This document shows, piece after piece, positions 53,219-62,277 of a stretch of 64,000 bases of DNA. How positions within the stretch are numbered: position 1 is the stretch's first letter; the number at the start of each line of letters is the position of its first letter. The DNA comes from Flavobacterium sp. Root935 (lineage in GTDB: Bacteria > Bacteroidota > Bacteroidia > Flavobacteriales > Flavobacteriaceae). The stretch is taken from positions 928,232-992,231 of the forward strand of contig NZ_LMJL01000008.1 of NCBI RefSeq assembly GCF_001429295.1, read 5' to 3'. Both the position numbers and the translations under genes were made by a program. Below the pieces are notes generated by a model that searched no databases, was not told where the DNA came from, and saw only the letters and a program-made list of their open reading frames with translations.

Positions 53219-53273
53219 ATGCAAGAAACAAGAAGCAAGACTTTAGAGAATCTTGCCTCTTGCCTCTTTCTTC
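53219..53273. repeat. Inverted repeat between fad genes
   Basis: ATGCAAGAAACAAGAAGCAAGA and TCTTGCCTCTTGCCTCTTTCTT are inverted and quasi-complementary. It separates the hydroxyacyl-CoA dehydrogenase and thiolase genes. Confidence 0.6.
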
Positions 53274-53300
53274 TAATAAATCTTAAAAAAAACAAAACAA

Positions 53301-54482
53301 ATGAAAACAGCATATATAGTAAAAGCATACAGAACAGCAGTTGGAAAAGCTCCAAAAGGTGTTTTTAGATTTAAAAGACCTGATGAATTAGCTGCAGAAA
53401 CCATTCAGTTTATGATGGACGAACTGCCTGATTTCGATAAAAAGCGTATCGACGACGTTATGGTAGGAAATGCCATGCCGGAAGCAGAACAAGGTTTGAA
53501 CGTTGGACGTTTGATTTCTCTGATGGGATTAAAAGTTGAAGATGTTCCTGGTGTTACAGTAAACCGTTACTGCGCATCTGGACTAGAAACTATCGGAATG
53601 GCGACTGCTAAAATCCAATCAGGAATGGCAGATTGTATCATTGCAGGTGGTGCAGAAAGCATGAGTTTTATTCCGATGGGAGGTTACAAACCAACTCCGG
53701 ATTATAAAGTTGCTGCTGCAGGTCACGAAGATTACTATTGGGGAATGGGTTTAACTGCTGAAGCGGTTGCCAATCAATATAAAATTTCAAGAGAAGATCA
53801 AGATGAGTTTGCATACAACTCACACATGAAAGCTTTGAAAGCTCAGGCAGAAGGAAAATTCGACAAACAGATCGTTCCAATTACTGTTGAGCAGACTTTC
53901 ATCAACGAAAATGGTAAAAAAGAAACAAAATCATACGTTGTAAATAAAGACGAAGGTCCAAGAGCTGGAACTTCTAAAGAAGCTTTAGCAGGTTTAAAAC
54001 CAGTTTTCGCTGCTGATGGAAGTGTAACTGCGGGTAACTCTTCTCAAATGAGCGACGGTGCTGCATTCGTTTTAATCATGAGCGAAGAAATGGTAAAAGA
54101 ATTAAATCTTGAACCAATTGCACGACTTGTAAACTTCGCTTCTTCTGGTGTTGAGCCAAGAATTATGGGTATCGGACCAGTAAAAGCAATTCCGAAAGCC
54201 TTAAAACAAGCTGGTTTAGAATTGAAAGACATTGACTTAGTTGAATTAAACGAGGCTTTTGCTTCTCAGTCTTTGGCTGTAATTCGCGAATTAGGTTTAA
54301 ATCCAGATATCGTAAACGTAAACGGAGGAGCAATCGCTTTAGGGCATCCGCTGGGATGTACAGGAGCAAAACTTTCTGTTCAGTTATTTGATGAAATGAA
54401 ACGCAGAGGTAATAAATACGGAATCGTTTCGATGTGTGTGGGGACTGGGCAAGGTTCTGCGGGGATTTACGAGGTTCTTTAA
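53301..54482 (+). CDS. Acetyl-CoA acyltransferase (3-ketoacyl-CoA thiolase)
   Basis: A 393-aa thiolase that cleaves 3-ketoacyl-CoA with CoA in beta-oxidation. [15 protein letters not shown] contains the nucleophile Cys. [13 protein letters not shown] holds the active-site His/Asn region. [20 protein letters not shown] and [17 protein letters not shown] contain the catalytic His and second Cys. It is complete, and it lies in the operon after the dehydrogenase/hydratase gene. Confidence 0.95.
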   Translation: MKTAYIVKAYRTAVGKAPKGVFRFKRPDELAAETIQFMMDELPDFDKKRIDDVMVGNAMPEAEQGLNVGRLISLMGLKVEDVPGVTVNRYCASGLETIGMATAKIQSGMADCIIAGGAESMSFIPMGGYKPTPDYKVAAAGHEDYYWGMGLTAEAVANQYKISREDQDEFAYNSHMKALKAQAEGKFDKQIVPITVEQTFINENGKKETKSYVVNKDEGPRAGTSKEALAGLKPVFAADGSVTAGNSSQMSDGAAFVLIMSEEMVKELNLEPIARLVNFASSGVEPRIMGIGPVKAIPKALKQAGLELKDIDLVELNEAFASQSLAVIRELGLNPDIVNVNGGAIALGHPLGCTGAKLSVQLFDEMKRRGNKYGIVSMCVGTGQGSAGIYEVL

Positions 54483-54504
54483 GACAAAGTAATACGTCTC
54501 TTTT

Positions 54505-54537
54505 GTCATTTCGACGAAGGAGAAATCGCACTAGTAT
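54505..54537. repeat. Fragment of the 'GTCATTTCGA' repeat
   Basis: GTCATTTCGACGAAGGAGAAATC followed by diverged bases; a partial copy placed directly before the full copy at 54562. Confidence 0.6.
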
Positions 54538-54561
54538 TTCGACAAAGTAACCATCTAGTTT

Positions 54562-54658
54562 GTCATTTCGACGAAGGAGAAATCTCCACGACGATTGTCC
54601 ACATAGCTGATAATCTTTGTAGAGTTACTTGCGGAGATTTCTCCTTCGTCGAAATGAC
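54562..54658. repeat. 'GTCATTTCGA' family inverted repeat, third copy
   Basis: Arms starting GTCATTTCGACGAAGGAG and ending CTCCTTCGTCGAAATGAC are complementary over about 30 nt, with the same AATCTTTGTAGAGTTACTT core as the copy at 43101-43220. It lies between the thiolase and acyl-CoA dehydrogenase genes. Confidence 0.85.
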
Positions 54659-54713
54659 AAGATTGAGGAAAAAGCATAAATAAAAAGATACTAAAACAAA
54701 AAAAATAAAAGTC

Positions 54714-56504
54714 ATGAGCGACAAAACAAGAGGAGGTCAATTCCTAGTTAAAGAAACAAAATGCGAGGACATCTTTACTCCAGAAGATTTCTCGGAAGAG
54801 CAGTTAATGATGCGTGACTCTGTTAAGGAGTTCGTTGACAAAGAATTATGGGCGCATAAAGATCGTTTTGAGAAAAAAGATTACGCTTATACGGAAGCTT
54901 CTATGCGTAAAGCGGGTGAATTGGGACTTCTTGGAGTTGCAGTACCTGAAGAATACGGCGGATTAGGAATGGGATTTGTTTCTACAATGTTAGTTTGTGA
55001 CTACATTTCTGGAGCAACTGGTTCGTTCTCAACTGCTTTTGGTGCGCATACCGGAATTGGAACAATGCCAATTACACTTTATGGATCAGAAGAGCAAAAG
55101 AAAAAATACGTTCCTAAATTGGCTTCTGGAGAATGGTTTGGTGCTTATTGCTTAACTGAACCAGGCGCAGGATCTGATGCAAACTCAGGAAAAACTAAAG
55201 CAGTTTTATCAGAAGACGGAACTCATTATTTAATTACAGGTCAAAAAATGTGGATTTCGAATGCAGGTTTCTGCAGCTTATTCATTGTTTTTGCTAGAAT
55301 TGGTGATGATAAAAATATTACAGGTTTCATCGTAGAAAATGATCCGTCAAACGGAATTTCTATGAATGAAGAAGAACATAAATTAGGAATTCGTGCTTCT
55401 TCTACTCGTCAGGTTTTCTTCAACGAAACAAAAGTGCCGATTGAAAACATGTTGTCTGAAAGAGGAAACGGTTTCAAAATTGCGATGAATGCTTTGAACG
55501 TTGGTCGTATTAAATTGGCTGCTGCATGTTTAGATGCTCAAAGAAGAGTAACAACTGGAGCTGTAAAATATGCTAACGAAAGAATTCAGTTCAATACTCC
55601 TATTTCATCTTTTGGAGCTATCCGTTCTAAATTAGCTGAAATGGCAACTAGCGCTTACGCGGGAGAAAGTGCTTCTTACCGTGCTGCAAAAGACATCGAA
55701 GACAGAATTGCTGCTCGTGAAGCGGAAGGAACTTCTCATCAGGAAGCTGAATTGAAAGGTGTTGAAGAATATGCTATCGAGTGTTCGATCTTGAAAGTAG
55801 CGGTTTCTGAAGACGTTCAAAACTGTTCTGACGAAGGAATTCAGGTTTTTGGTGGAATGGGATTCTCTGAAGATACTCCAATGGAAAGTGCTTGGAGAGA
55901 TGCTCGTATCGCACGTATCTACGAAGGAACTAACGAAATCAACAGAATGCTTTCTGTAGGTATGCTGATCAAAAAGGCAATGAAAGGACACGTTGATTTA
56001 CTTGGACCAGCAATGAAAGTTCAAGAAGAATTAATGGGAATTCCATCTTTTGATACGCCTGATTTCTCTGAATTATTTGCAGAAGAAAAAGTAATCGTAG
56101 CTAACTTGAAAAAAGTTTTCTTGATGGTTGCTGGAAGCGCTGTTCAAAAATATGGTCCAGAATTAGATTCTCACCAACAATTATTAATGGCTGCTGCAGA
56201 TATCTTAATCGAAATTTATATGGCTGAAAGTACAATTCTTAGAACTGAGAAATTAGCTAAAAAAGAAGGTGAAGATAAAGTTCAAGAGCAAATTGCTATG
56301 GCAAAATTATACTTGTACAAAGCTGTAGATATTGTAAACTTAAGAGGAAAAGAAGGAATTGCTTCTTTCTCTGAAGGAGACGAACAACGTATGATGTTAA
56401 TGGGATTGAAACGTTTTACAAAATACACTAACCTGCCAAATGTTGTGGCGTTGAGAGAAAAAATTGCAGAAAAATTAGTTGCAGAAAATTCATACTGCTT
56501 CTAA
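54714..56504 (+). CDS. Acyl-CoA dehydrogenase family protein (long form)
   Basis: A 596-aa flavoenzyme making trans-2-enoyl-CoA. The core (about 25-420) carries GAYCLTEPGAGSDANSGKTK, WISNAGFCSLFIVFA, ERGNGFKIAMNALNVGR, QVFGGMGFSEDTPMESAWRDARI and YEGTNEINRML (with the catalytic Glu region). About 160 extra C-terminal residues resemble the longer very-long-chain / ACAD9 class. FAD-dependent. It ends the operon; a strong hairpin follows. Confidence 0.93.
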   Translation: MSDKTRGGQFLVKETKCEDIFTPEDFSEEQLMMRDSVKEFVDKELWAHKDRFEKKDYAYTEASMRKAGELGLLGVAVPEEYGGLGMGFVSTMLVCDYISGATGSFSTAFGAHTGIGTMPITLYGSEEQKKKYVPKLASGEWFGAYCLTEPGAGSDANSGKTKAVLSEDGTHYLITGQKMWISNAGFCSLFIVFARIGDDKNITGFIVENDPSNGISMNEEEHKLGIRASSTRQVFFNETKVPIENMLSERGNGFKIAMNALNVGRIKLAAACLDAQRRVTTGAVKYANERIQFNTPISSFGAIRSKLAEMATSAYAGESASYRAAKDIEDRIAAREAEGTSHQEAELKGVEEYAIECSILKVAVSEDVQNCSDEGIQVFGGMGFSEDTPMESAWRDARIARIYEGTNEINRMLSVGMLIKKAMKGHVDLLGPAMKVQEELMGIPSFDTPDFSELFAEEKVIVANLKKVFLMVAGSAVQKYGPELDSHQQLLMAAADILIEIYMAESTILRTEKLAKKEGEDKVQEQIAMAKLYLYKAVDIVNLRGKEGIASFSEGDEQRMMLMGLKRFTKYTNLPNVVALREKIAEKLVAENSYCF

Positions 56505-56536
56505 TATTACAATAGTTTTTAGCTTTTAATTTGTTT

Positions 56537-56574
56537 AAACCCGCGCAAGTCCGAAACTGCGCGGGTTTATTTTT
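56537..56574 (+). terminator. Terminator of the beta-oxidation operon
   Basis: AAACCCGCGCA pairs with TGCGCGGGTTT; an ATTTTTG tail follows. Confidence 0.85.
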
Positions 56575-56719
56575 GTTATTTTCCAGATCTTTCTTCGCAA
56601 TATTTTTGCAACGATTTGCAAAATTTTCGTTAAAATTAACTTGCAAAGTGAATTATAATAGTTAAATATCCAATGTATTACTTTATATTTAACGTTCTAA
56701 AAACGCTAAAAACAAAATA

Positions 56720-57814
56720 ATGAAACAAATTACTCTAATCGCTTCTTTTTTGTTGTGCTTTGGTATCACGACGACCTTTGCTCAAAAGAACAAAAAAATG
56801 GACATAATCGCTTATTACACTGGCGATTCAAAACTTATTGATGAATACGAAGTTGGCAAATTAAATCAAATTATTTTCAGTTTCTGCCATTTAAAAGATG
56901 GAAAATTAAGTGTTGATTCTCCTAAAGATTCAACTACAATCAAACACTTAGTTTCTCTAAAAGCAAAAAATCCGCAGCTAAAAATTATTTTATCACTTGG
57001 CGGCTGGGGTGGCTGCGAACCTTGTTCTGCTGCTTTCTCTACTCCAGAAGGTCGTTTAAAGTTTGCTAAATCTGTAAAAGAAATAAGCGATTCTTATAAA
57101 GTTGACGGTTTAGATCTAGATTGGGAATATCCAGCAATCGAAGGACTTCCAGGTCATTTGTATCAGGGTGTTGACAAGCCTAACTTTACTGAACTGGTAA
57201 AAATATTACGTTCTACATTAGGTAAAAAATACGAATTGAGTTTCGCTGCAGGAGGTTTCCAAAAATATTTAGACGAATCTATTGACTGGAAAGCTGTAAC
57301 TCCGTTGGTAAACCGCATCAATATTATGAGTTATGATTTAGTAAACGGGTATTCTAAAGTTACTGGTCATCATTCTCCATTATACAGTACAAATGCTAAT
57401 GAAGAATCTACGAATAGAGCTGTTGAATTTTTATTGAAACAAGGCGTTCCTGCAGAGAAATTAGTTATTGGCGGTGCTTTTTATTCAAGAACTTGGAAAA
57501 ATGTAGAAAACGTAAATAATGGTCTTTATCAAGCTGGAGAACATATTCAAGGCATCGATTTTAAAAACTTTGCTACAACTTATACTGAAGCAAATGGATG
57601 GAAATACTTTTGGGATGATAAAGCAAAAGCACCATATTGGTATAACGCTTCAACCAAAACTTTTGCAACATCTGATGACCTTAAATCTATAAAAGCAAAA
57701 GCAGAATATGTAAAAGCGAAGAAATTAGGAGGAATTATGTTTTGGGAACTTACGTTAGATAGTTTCCGTGACGGAATGGTAAATGAAATTTACAAAGTGA
57801 AAACAGCAAAATAA
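56720..57814 (+). CDS. Glycoside hydrolase family 18 (chitinase-like)
   Basis: A 364-aa secreted enzyme. The signal peptide (LIASFLLCFGITTTFAQ) is followed by a TIM-barrel. KVDGLDLDWEYPAI carries the family DxxDxDxE motif, whose last Glu is the acid catalyst, and ILSLGGWGGCEPCS and INIMSYDLVNGY are also typical. It hydrolyses chitin or related beta-1,4-GlcNAc chains. It has no C-terminal T9SS domain, so it may stay periplasmic or be lipid-free exported. It is monocistronic with a bidirectional terminator. Confidence 0.92.
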   Translation: MKQITLIASFLLCFGITTTFAQKNKKMDIIAYYTGDSKLIDEYEVGKLNQIIFSFCHLKDGKLSVDSPKDSTTIKHLVSLKAKNPQLKIILSLGGWGGCEPCSAAFSTPEGRLKFAKSVKEISDSYKVDGLDLDWEYPAIEGLPGHLYQGVDKPNFTELVKILRSTLGKKYELSFAAGGFQKYLDESIDWKAVTPLVNRINIMSYDLVNGYSKVTGHHSPLYSTNANEESTNRAVEFLLKQGVPAEKLVIGGAFYSRTWKNVENVNNGLYQAGEHIQGIDFKNFATTYTEANGWKYFWDDKAKAPYWYNASTKTFATSDDLKSIKAKAEYVKAKKLGGIMFWELTLDSFRDGMVNEIYKVKTAK

Positions 57815-57830
57815 TTTTGTTTAAAAGAAT

Positions 57831-57866
57831 AAAAAAAGGCAGTTATCTAAATAACTGCCTTTTTGT
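57831..57866. terminator. Bidirectional terminator
   Basis: AAAAAGGCAGTTAT pairs with ATAACTGCCTTTTT, between convergent genes. Confidence 0.88.
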
Positions 57867-57884
57867 TTTATAGTTACAAAAACC

Positions 57885-58370
57885 TTATTGAACTTTTGAT
57901 TTATCCAATTCTCCGATAAAAGGAATAGATTCTAAAATTTCACTGCGAATAATCGTTTGCAGGTATACTTCCAACTGAATAAATTTAGCCGCATTTATAG
58001 CTCCAATCGCTTTTTTGGCTTGACTATAAGTTTTAGAGTAAAGTTTTTCATAATCAATATGATTTTTTAAAGTACCTTTTGCTAATTCATCGGCTTTGGC
58101 ATCTGTCAAAGTTTCATAATTAGCTGCATAATCATTTATTAATTGAAATTTGGTTTGACCAAGCGCTTTACGTTTGGTTTCGTACTCATCATACACTTTT
58201 GTAAAAGCTGCTGCTTGAGCATCTGACAAGTTCATGTATTGTTTTACTAAATCACTTTTAGATTTTCCGTAAACACTTTGCAAAACATCTACATCTTCTT
58301 TAAAAGAAGATTGTGCATAAGATGAAAATGAGGCAACAGCCAGAATAAGAATAAGACTTAATTTTTTCAT
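57885..58370 (-). CDS. Hypothetical secreted helical protein
   Basis: The ATG at 58370 gives a signal peptide (KKLSLILILAVASFSSYAQ). The 161-aa mature chain is helical, with many Lys/Ala/Asp residues (SDAQAAAFTKVYDEYETKRKALG). An earlier in-frame start (58445) lacks a plausible signal. I do not recognise the family, though the spacing of helices resembles small periplasmic sensor or chaperone-like proteins. It is the last of three envelope genes in this stretch. Confidence 0.6.
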   Translation of the reverse strand: MKKLSLILILAVASFSSYAQSSFKEDVDVLQSVYGKSKSDLVKQYMNLSDAQAAAFTKVYDEYETKRKALGQTKFQLINDYAANYETLTDAKADELAKGTLKNHIDYEKLYSKTYSQAKKAIGAINAAKFIQLEVYLQTIIRSEILESIPFIGELDKSKVQ

Positions 58371-58479
58371 AGTTTCAATTTTAAATTTGTTTTTAAAAAT
58401 AATATGCATACTAAATATACTGATTATTAAAACCTTAAAACCCAAAACAGTATATCTATATCTTAAATAGGTAAAACTA

Positions 58480-58998
58480 TTATTTATTCACTGATGTCTT
58501 TGGAGCACTAATTATTCCATCATAACTAATTGGCGCTCTATTGTTACTATTTACATTAAGCGTAGCTGTTCCATTAGAAAAAATACTAAACATTAGATCA
58601 TAAACATCGTTTTTTCCTCGAACTGTCGCTTTTAAAATGGTATTTTTCTTTTTCTTTTCGATTTTAATATTCTCAGGTTTTCCTTCAAATTTAATTCCGC
58701 CTTCACCATTATAGGCAACATTAAATCCGCGTCCAAAAAAAGGAAGATCGCAAGTTGTGTTTTCTGTGTTAAAGTTCAAGAAATAAGTATTATAATCCAG
58801 CTGAATTAATCTTCCACCTTGCGGTGTAACCTTTTGTGCTTCAAAAACAAAATTCTTGGAATCTAAAAGTGCTTGAATTTCATTTTGCTTTTTTAGTTCT
58901 CTTTCTTCTTTTAATTCTTTTTTTGTTTTTTCCTGTGCCGAAACTGAAAAGCTTAAGAGTGAAAAAATCAGGAACATAACAGATATTTTAGCTTTCAT
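58480..58998 (-). CDS. DUF4251 domain protein
   Basis: A 172-aa secreted protein with a signal (MFLIFSLLSFSVSAQ) followed by a short charged helical lead and a beta-sandwich (FVFEAQKVTPQGGRLIQLDYNTYFLNF, then GRGFNVAYNGEGGIKFEGKP and ISYDGIIS). This is the DUF4251 pattern of Bacteroidota, function unknown. The gene lies between the META and helical genes on the same strand, probably in one transcript. Confidence 0.8.
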   Translation of the reverse strand: MKAKISVMFLIFSLLSFSVSAQEKTKKELKEERELKKQNEIQALLDSKNFVFEAQKVTPQGGRLIQLDYNTYFLNFNTENTTCDLPFFGRGFNVAYNGEGGIKFEGKPENIKIEKKKKNTILKATVRGKNDVYDLMFSIFSNGTATLNVNSNNRAPISYDGIISAPKTSVNK

Positions 58999-59002
58999 AG
59001 CA

Positions 59003-59440
59003 TTATTTTTTAGTAAAACGCATCATTGCAATATCTCCAGAAATAAAATTTAAAGTTTTACCATCATCCGTAATATCGTATGAAGTAATTTTTTGAAGTG
59101 TAGACATATAAATTTGTTCACCTTGTTGTCCGTCCAGACACATCATTTTGGTCACTGCCATTGGCTGGGTAAAATCAATTTTATTTCCATTCACAACCAA
59201 TTTTCCCGTATAAGAATTACAGCTGTTATTGCCAGAAACTTGGTTTTCTTTTGTATTGAAAATTATTGTAGGTTTCTTATTTGGGTATAGACCATCAAAA
59301 GTAATCTTTGGACCAGTGATATAATTCAGTTCCCAAGTTCCGTCGAGTTTTGAAACTGCATCACTTTTTTTACATTTAAAAATATTGCAGGAAAGCAATA
59401 TTGAACTAAGAAAAACGAGAGTAAAAATCTTTTTAATCAT
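59003..59440 (-). CDS. META domain lipoprotein
   Basis: A 145-aa lipoprotein (LVFLSSILLSCNIF, Cys as lipid site). DGTWELNYITGP, GNNSCNSYTGKLVVNGNKIDF and MTVTKMMCLDGQQ match the META / HslJ-like beta-fold, which stabilises cells under stress in E. coli. Here the role is unknown. It begins 5 nt after the DUF4251 gene ends and is the first of the minus-strand group. Confidence 0.85.
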   Translation of the reverse strand: MIKKIFTLVFLSSILLSCNIFKCKKSDAVSKLDGTWELNYITGPKITFDGLYPNKKPTIIFNTKENQVSGNNSCNSYTGKLVVNGNKIDFTQPMAVTKMMCLDGQQGEQIYMSTLQKITSYDITDDGKTLNFISGDIAMMRFTKK

Positions 59441-59653
59441 AATAGTTAAGAATTAAATATGAGCGAATTAGAGCAGGATGATCTCAGAAATTATTCCTTA
59501 AAACCATACGAATTTACGCAATATTTCCGTGTCATGTGCTCAATCGATATTAAATTATAACGAATAGTTTGACTTTTTTTTAACTTTTAGAGTTAAGCCA
59601 TTCCGTTATTTTATGTTAAATTTACTTAATATTTAACTAAAATGCCCATATAT

Positions 59654-60181
59654 ATGAAAAAACTAATCGTTTCTTTCGCTATAATTACAGCCGTAATCAT
59701 TGGCTGTAAGACAAATACAAAATCAAGTGATGCAAAAACATTAACAGTTGCATTAGAACCAAAAAGCAACAGTAAGGTTACTGGAACTGCTGTTTTTACA
59801 GAGAAAAATGGAAAAGTTACTTTTACTGCAAAAATGACTGGACTAGAACCAGGAGTTCACGCTATACATATCCATGAAAAAGCAGATTGTAGTGCTGCAG
59901 ACGGAAGCTCTGCTGGAGGACACTGGAATCCAACTTTTAAAAAACACGGAAAATGGGGAGTTGGAGAATATCATAAAGGTGATATCGGAAACTTTACTGC
60001 AGATGCAAAAGGTAATGGATCGATCACTTTAACTACTGACGAATGGTGCGTTGGATGTGGAGATTCTAACAAAGATGTTCTTGGCAAAGGTTTAATCGTT
60101 CATGCAGGAACAGATGATTTTACAACCCAGCCTACAGGAAATGCCGGCGGAAGAGTTGCTTGTGCAGGAATCATCAAATAA
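59654..60181 (+). CDS. Cu/Zn superoxide dismutase-like lipoprotein
   Basis: The ATG at 59654 gives the lipobox (IITAVIIGCKT). The upstream in-frame ATG at 59642 adds only four residues. The enzyme shows AIHIHEKADCS and SAGGHWNPTFKKHG with metal His, and LIVHAGTDDFTTQPTGNAGGRVACAGII with metal Asp and disulfide Cys. A Cys-x-x-Cys insertion (EWCVGCGDSNKDV) in the loop before the last metal-binding His is unusual. It removes superoxide in the periplasm, and is probably monocistronic. Confidence 0.9.
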   Translation: MKKLIVSFAIITAVIIGCKTNTKSSDAKTLTVALEPKSNSKVTGTAVFTEKNGKVTFTAKMTGLEPGVHAIHIHEKADCSAADGSSAGGHWNPTFKKHGKWGVGEYHKGDIGNFTADAKGNGSITLTTDEWCVGCGDSNKDVLGKGLIVHAGTDDFTTQPTGNAGGRVACAGIIK

Positions 60182-60190
60182 GAAAATACA

Positions 60191-60224
60191 ATAACCACTA
60201 TTTTTAACAAAATCTAGTGGTTAT
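60191..60224 (+). terminator. Terminator-like hairpin after the superoxide dismutase gene
   Basis: ATAACCACTA pairs with TAGTGGTTAT, with a weak T-rich tail. Confidence 0.6.
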
Positions 60225-60288
60225 TTCATTTTAAAATGAATCCTAAAACAAGAAAAAGACATAGCTTTGCATTAGCAAAATTAAGTCA

Positions 60289-61491
60289 ATGATTAACCCA
60301 TCAGCACACGGCTGGATAGATAAGTTTTTTAGTGAACAGAAGTTTTCAGAAGCAATTCCTTTTGAAACAGTAGAATCGTTTTACTATAAAGTAAGAGAAA
60401 CGGGATTTATTTATGGTCATATTATTGCTATAGATTCTCAGATTCCGATTCCAATAAAAGGCTGGTTTAAAACTGAAATTTCTAAAGTAGCTTTACTTAA
60501 TACACTCTATCATGTTTTTTGTTTAGAGAAAAGAAACTCGGAACCTAAAAATTTCATCTCAGAAGTTTTAAAGTTTTACAAACAAATGAATCCAGAAGGA
60601 TTTAACTTGTTTAAAATTTTACTTCCAAAAGATACTCCTTCTCTCTCTCTGGAAAGCATTATTGACCAAAGGGTTCAGACGAATGACAGCATCATCAGCA
60701 AAAACTTTTCGCATTTGGTAACAAATGCTTTATTGTTTATTGATGTTTTAGCTTTTAGACAATATTTGGCTCATGGCGAAATTCCAGAAAAATATCTAAA
60801 ACGTATTGAAGAAACAGTTCTTGGTATTGTGGGTTTAGCGCTAAAAACTAAAACGGTAAAATCACAGCACGATGATTTATTGATTAAATTATTCGAAGCT
60901 TCTATTCGTTATTCTAAATTCTCTAAAGTTACTGTAGATACTTTAGAAACCTTGCAGTTAGATTATTTCAGCAACAAATTAGAGCAATATTATTTAATTG
61001 ATATGGCTGGAATGGCACTTTGGAGTGATGGTGTTGTTGAAAATGAAGAAGCTTATTTTTTATATTCTTTAGGATCAATGATGGGTGTTACAGATGAATT
61101 TACAGCCCAAAGTATTGCAACAACGAACGCTTTTATCACAACTCATAAAAGTAAAATTCCGTATTTTAATTACTCAAACCCTGTTAAGCATTTTTACGAT
61201 CAAATGACGCACAGCGTTATAAAATTGATCACAAGAAACAAAAACCGATTGGTAAGAGAAATTATGCAGAGTAAAGAACTCGTTGTTTTATTAGCATACT
61301 CTACAACAAGAGATTTGGATGCAAAGGAAAAAAAGAAAGTCAAAAAACAGCTTTTGGACATTTGTAAAACAATTCCATCGCTTACGATATTTTTACTTCC
61401 AGGAGGAAGTTTGTTATTACCAATATTAATCAAGTTTATCCCAACAATGCTTCCATCTGCATTTAACGAAAACTTAGATGAAAATGAATAA
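60289..61491 (+). CDS. LETM1-related protein
   Basis: A 400-aa protein. The C-terminal part (about 310-395), EIMQSKELVVLLAYSTTRDLDAKEKKKVKKQLLDICK then TIFLLPGGSLLLPILIKF, is LETM1-like, with a hydrophobic helix near the end. The middle (MAGMALWSDGVVENEEAYFL) resembles TerB-like modules. Relatives have been named 'LETM1-related biofilm-associated', but the mechanism is not known. It is followed by a terminator shared with carbonic anhydrase. Confidence 0.75.
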   Translation: MINPSAHGWIDKFFSEQKFSEAIPFETVESFYYKVRETGFIYGHIIAIDSQIPIPIKGWFKTEISKVALLNTLYHVFCLEKRNSEPKNFISEVLKFYKQMNPEGFNLFKILLPKDTPSLSLESIIDQRVQTNDSIISKNFSHLVTNALLFIDVLAFRQYLAHGEIPEKYLKRIEETVLGIVGLALKTKTVKSQHDDLLIKLFEASIRYSKFSKVTVDTLETLQLDYFSNKLEQYYLIDMAGMALWSDGVVENEEAYFLYSLGSMMGVTDEFTAQSIATTNAFITTHKSKIPYFNYSNPVKHFYDQMTHSVIKLITRNKNRLVREIMQSKELVVLLAYSTTRDLDAKEKKKVKKQLLDICKTIPSLTIFLLPGGSLLLPILIKFIPTMLPSAFNENLDENE

Positions 61492-61525
61492 AAAAAAATC
61501 GCCCTTTTGAGGGCGATTTTTTTTA
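61491..61525. terminator. Bidirectional terminator
   Basis: AAAAAAATCGCCCT pairs with AGGGCGATTTTTTT between convergent genes. Confidence 0.9.
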
Positions 61526-61529
61526 TCTA

Positions 61530-62165
61530 TTAAAGATCTAATTGATAAACTTCGTCTAGTTCATCATTCGACGCGATATTTACATTTAAATCGGTTACAA
61601 AACCTGAATTTAATCCGTAAACCCATCCGTGAAGCATTAAATCCTGACCATTTTTCCATGCATTTTGTACAATAGAAGTCTTAGCTAAATTGTAAACCTG
61701 CTCTTTTGCATTGATTTCAACAAAAGCATTAAAACGTTCTGTTTCGTCCTCAATTGAGTTTAAGTATTTATCGTGCAGACGGTATTCATCTTTTATGTGA
61801 CGCAGCCAGTTATCAATAATTCCAACAGATTGGTGTCCCATTGCAGCTTTTACACCTCCGCATCCATAATGTCCGCATACGATAACGTGTTTTACTTTTA
61901 ATACATTTACAGCATAATCTAGAACACTAAGCATATTCATATCAGAATGCACAACCATATTTGCGATATTACGGTGAACAAAAACTTCACCTGGTTTTGC
62001 ACCAACAATTTCGTTTGCAGGAACACGGCTGTCAGAACATCCAATCCATAATAATGGCGGCGACTGACCTTTTGCTAAATCAGCAAAATAATTTGGATCT
62101 AATGCCAATGAATTCTCTACCCACTTTTTATTGTTTTCTAATAACTGCTCATAAAACTTTCTCAT
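61530..62165 (-). CDS. Beta-carbonic anhydrase
   Basis: A 211-aa zinc enzyme interconverting CO2 and bicarbonate. The zinc ligands are visible: Cys43 in IGCSDSRVPANE (with the catalytic Asp45-Arg47 pair), and His99 and Cys102 in CGHYGCGGVKAA. It is of the Can-type beta class with the usual length. It sits 112 nt downstream of a SulP transporter gene in the same direction, so I infer the two work together in bicarbonate supply. Confidence 0.95.
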   Translation of the reverse strand: MRKFYEQLLENNKKWVENSLALDPNYFADLAKGQSPPLLWIGCSDSRVPANEIVGAKPGEVFVHRNIANMVVHSDMNMLSVLDYAVNVLKVKHVIVCGHYGCGGVKAAMGHQSVGIIDNWLRHIKDEYRLHDKYLNSIEDETERFNAFVEINAKEQVYNLAKTSIVQNAWKNGQDLMLHGWVYGLNSGFVTDLNVNIASNDELDEVYQLDL

Positions 62166-62277
62166 TTTTTTATTTTTTTTGTGGTAATTTTTAAGTTATA
62201 ATCTTCTCAAAAAAGAACTTGAGGTAAAGTTACCTAAATTTTAAGATTTCTTCCTCCTTAAAAACACCTTATTTTAA

